NCBI GenBank assembly: GCA_016234705.1 | Contig: JACRAS010000182.1 | Coordinates: 1 to 41,948, forward strand | Length of the DNA stretch: 41,948 bases | Origin: Betaproteobacteria bacterium | GTDB lineage: Bacteria; Pseudomonadota; Gammaproteobacteria; Burkholderiales; SG8-39 | Reading direction: 5' to 3' | In this document: piece after piece, positions 41,386-41,948 of the stretch | Layout: every line of letters begins with the position of its first letter | How positions within the stretch are numbered: position 1 is the stretch's first letter | The notes under the pieces: model-generated | Told to the model about the DNA's origin: nothing | The model's input: only the letters and a program-made list of their open reading frames with translations | Databases searched by the model: none | Position numbers and translations under genes: made by a program

Positions 41386-41948
41386 GCGCTCACGCGGGCG
41401 TTCGTCTTCACTTCCGCGCCGACCCAGTCGTAGCCTCGGGCTTCGAGTTCGAGCGCGAGCTCCTTGCCGCCGGTCTTGACGATGCGGCCCGACTCCATCA
41501 CGTGCACGTAGTCGGGCACGATGTAATTGAGCAGGCGCTGGTAGTGCGTGACCAGCACGATTGCATTGTCTTTGTGCGCAAGCTGATTGACGCCGCTGGC
41601 AACGATCCTGAGGGCGTCGATATCCAGGCCCGAATCGGTTTCGTCGAGAATCGCGAGCTTCGGTTCGAGCAGGGCCATCTGCAGGATCTCGTTGCGCTTT
41701 TTCTCGCCGCCCGAGAAACCTTCATTGACGCTGCGGTCGAGGAAATCCGGATTCATCTCGAGCAGCTTCATTTTCTCGCGCACGAAGTCGTCGAATTCGA
41801 GCGGATCGAGCTCGTCCTTGCCGCGCCCGGCCTGCACCGTGTTGTACGCCAGCCGCAGGAACTGGCTGTTGGCCACCCCCGGTATCTCGATCGGGTACTG
41901 GAAGCCGAGGAAAACCCCCGCGCGCGCGCGCGCCTCGGGTTTCAGTTC
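41382..41948 (-). CDS. sufC: SUF system ATPase SufC (N-terminal part outside the window)
   Basis: The last 188 residues of the ABC-type ATPase that drives SufBCD. In frame from the window edge: [20 protein letters not shown], then ABC signature [11 protein letters not shown], Walker [16 protein letters not shown] and the H-loop VTHYQRLL. Walker A lies beyond the edge. The ending [10 protein letters not shown] follows the usual SufC C-terminus. Confidence 0.96.
   Translation of the reverse strand, partial: ELKPEARARAGVFLGFQYPIEIPGVANSQFLRLAYNTVQAGRGKDELDPLEFDDFVREKMKLLEMNPDFLDRSVNEGFSGGEKKRNEILQMALLEPKLAILDETDSGLDIDALRIVASGVNQLAHKDNAIVLVTHYQRLLNYIVPDYVHVMESGRIVKTGGKELALELEARGYDWVGAEVKTNARVSA

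Noticed and set aside
1-41948. General reassignment of UAG to an amino acid
   Set aside because: Several genes with normal family ends (dnaB, fimV-like, hom, the phosphoesterase) terminate at TAG, so the two interrupted frames need local explanations.
1-41948. tRNA, rRNA or riboswitch genes
   Set aside because: I found no cloverleaf, rRNA segment or known riboswitch pattern by eye; small RNAs cannot be excluded.

Overview
The window is about 42 kb of high-GC DNA that looks like the chromosome of a betaproteobacterium. Evidence for this is the gene order rpsF-priB-rpsR-rplI-dnaB, the neighbouring alaC-hom-thrC genes, a suf cluster with sufU and an Nfu protein, and mutS and phoH sequences of proteobacterial type. 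I cannot name a genus from the sequence.

Layout. 1-2785 (+): ribosomal and replication genes (rpsF end, priB, rpsR, rplI, terminator, dnaB). 2782-4509 (-): a FimV-like membrane protein whose stop codon overlaps that of dnaB. 4906-6823 (-): a PIN-PhoH ATPase and a Bcp-type peroxiredoxin. 7001-15156 (-): a complete set for adding 4-amino-4-deoxy-L-arabinose to lipid A (arnT, an arnE/F-like subunit, arnB, arnC, arnA split into two genes, arnD), led by a Mth938-like gene. The arn genes are interrupted by two non-coding blocks: a 558-base block of structured repeats and a 170-base gap holding a perfect 22-bp hairpin. 15224-19170 (+): alaC, hom, thrC.

19322-28603 is an accessory region inserted between thrC and the housekeeping genes near mutS. 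It starts with a Hanks-type Ser/Thr kinase with TPR repeats and two unrecognised genes (235 and 94 aa). The genes are separated by imperfect palindromes that resemble integron attC sites. Six toxin-antitoxin modules follow in a row (PIN, MazEF-like, PIN with reversed order, HigBA-like, Phd-PIN, AbrB-PIN), interleaved with fragments of an ORF6N protein, an AbiEii-like gene and a TumE gene. Several modules carry clear palindromic operators just upstream of the first gene.

28723-33156 (-): a J-like-domain membrane protein, a secreted metallophosphoesterase and mutS. 33246-36290 is a second accessory patch: a Fic-family gene with a degenerate active-site motif, a divergent TumE-TumA module with a shared operator region, the first codons of a defence-type helicase, a partial copy of the fic 3' end, and a DUF2283 gene. 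36333-37674 (+): a substrate-binding protein lacking a normal start and a hot-dog thioesterase. 37743-41948 (-): sufC-sufD-sufS-sufU-nfu for Fe-S cluster assembly, with sufC cut by the window edge.

The observations most worth following are the kinase/235-aa/94-aa cassette-like unit with attC-like spacers, the structured repeat family inside the arn operon, and two genes (rpsF and the HigB-like toxin) in which a UAG codon interrupts a reading frame that continues intact to its expected end.
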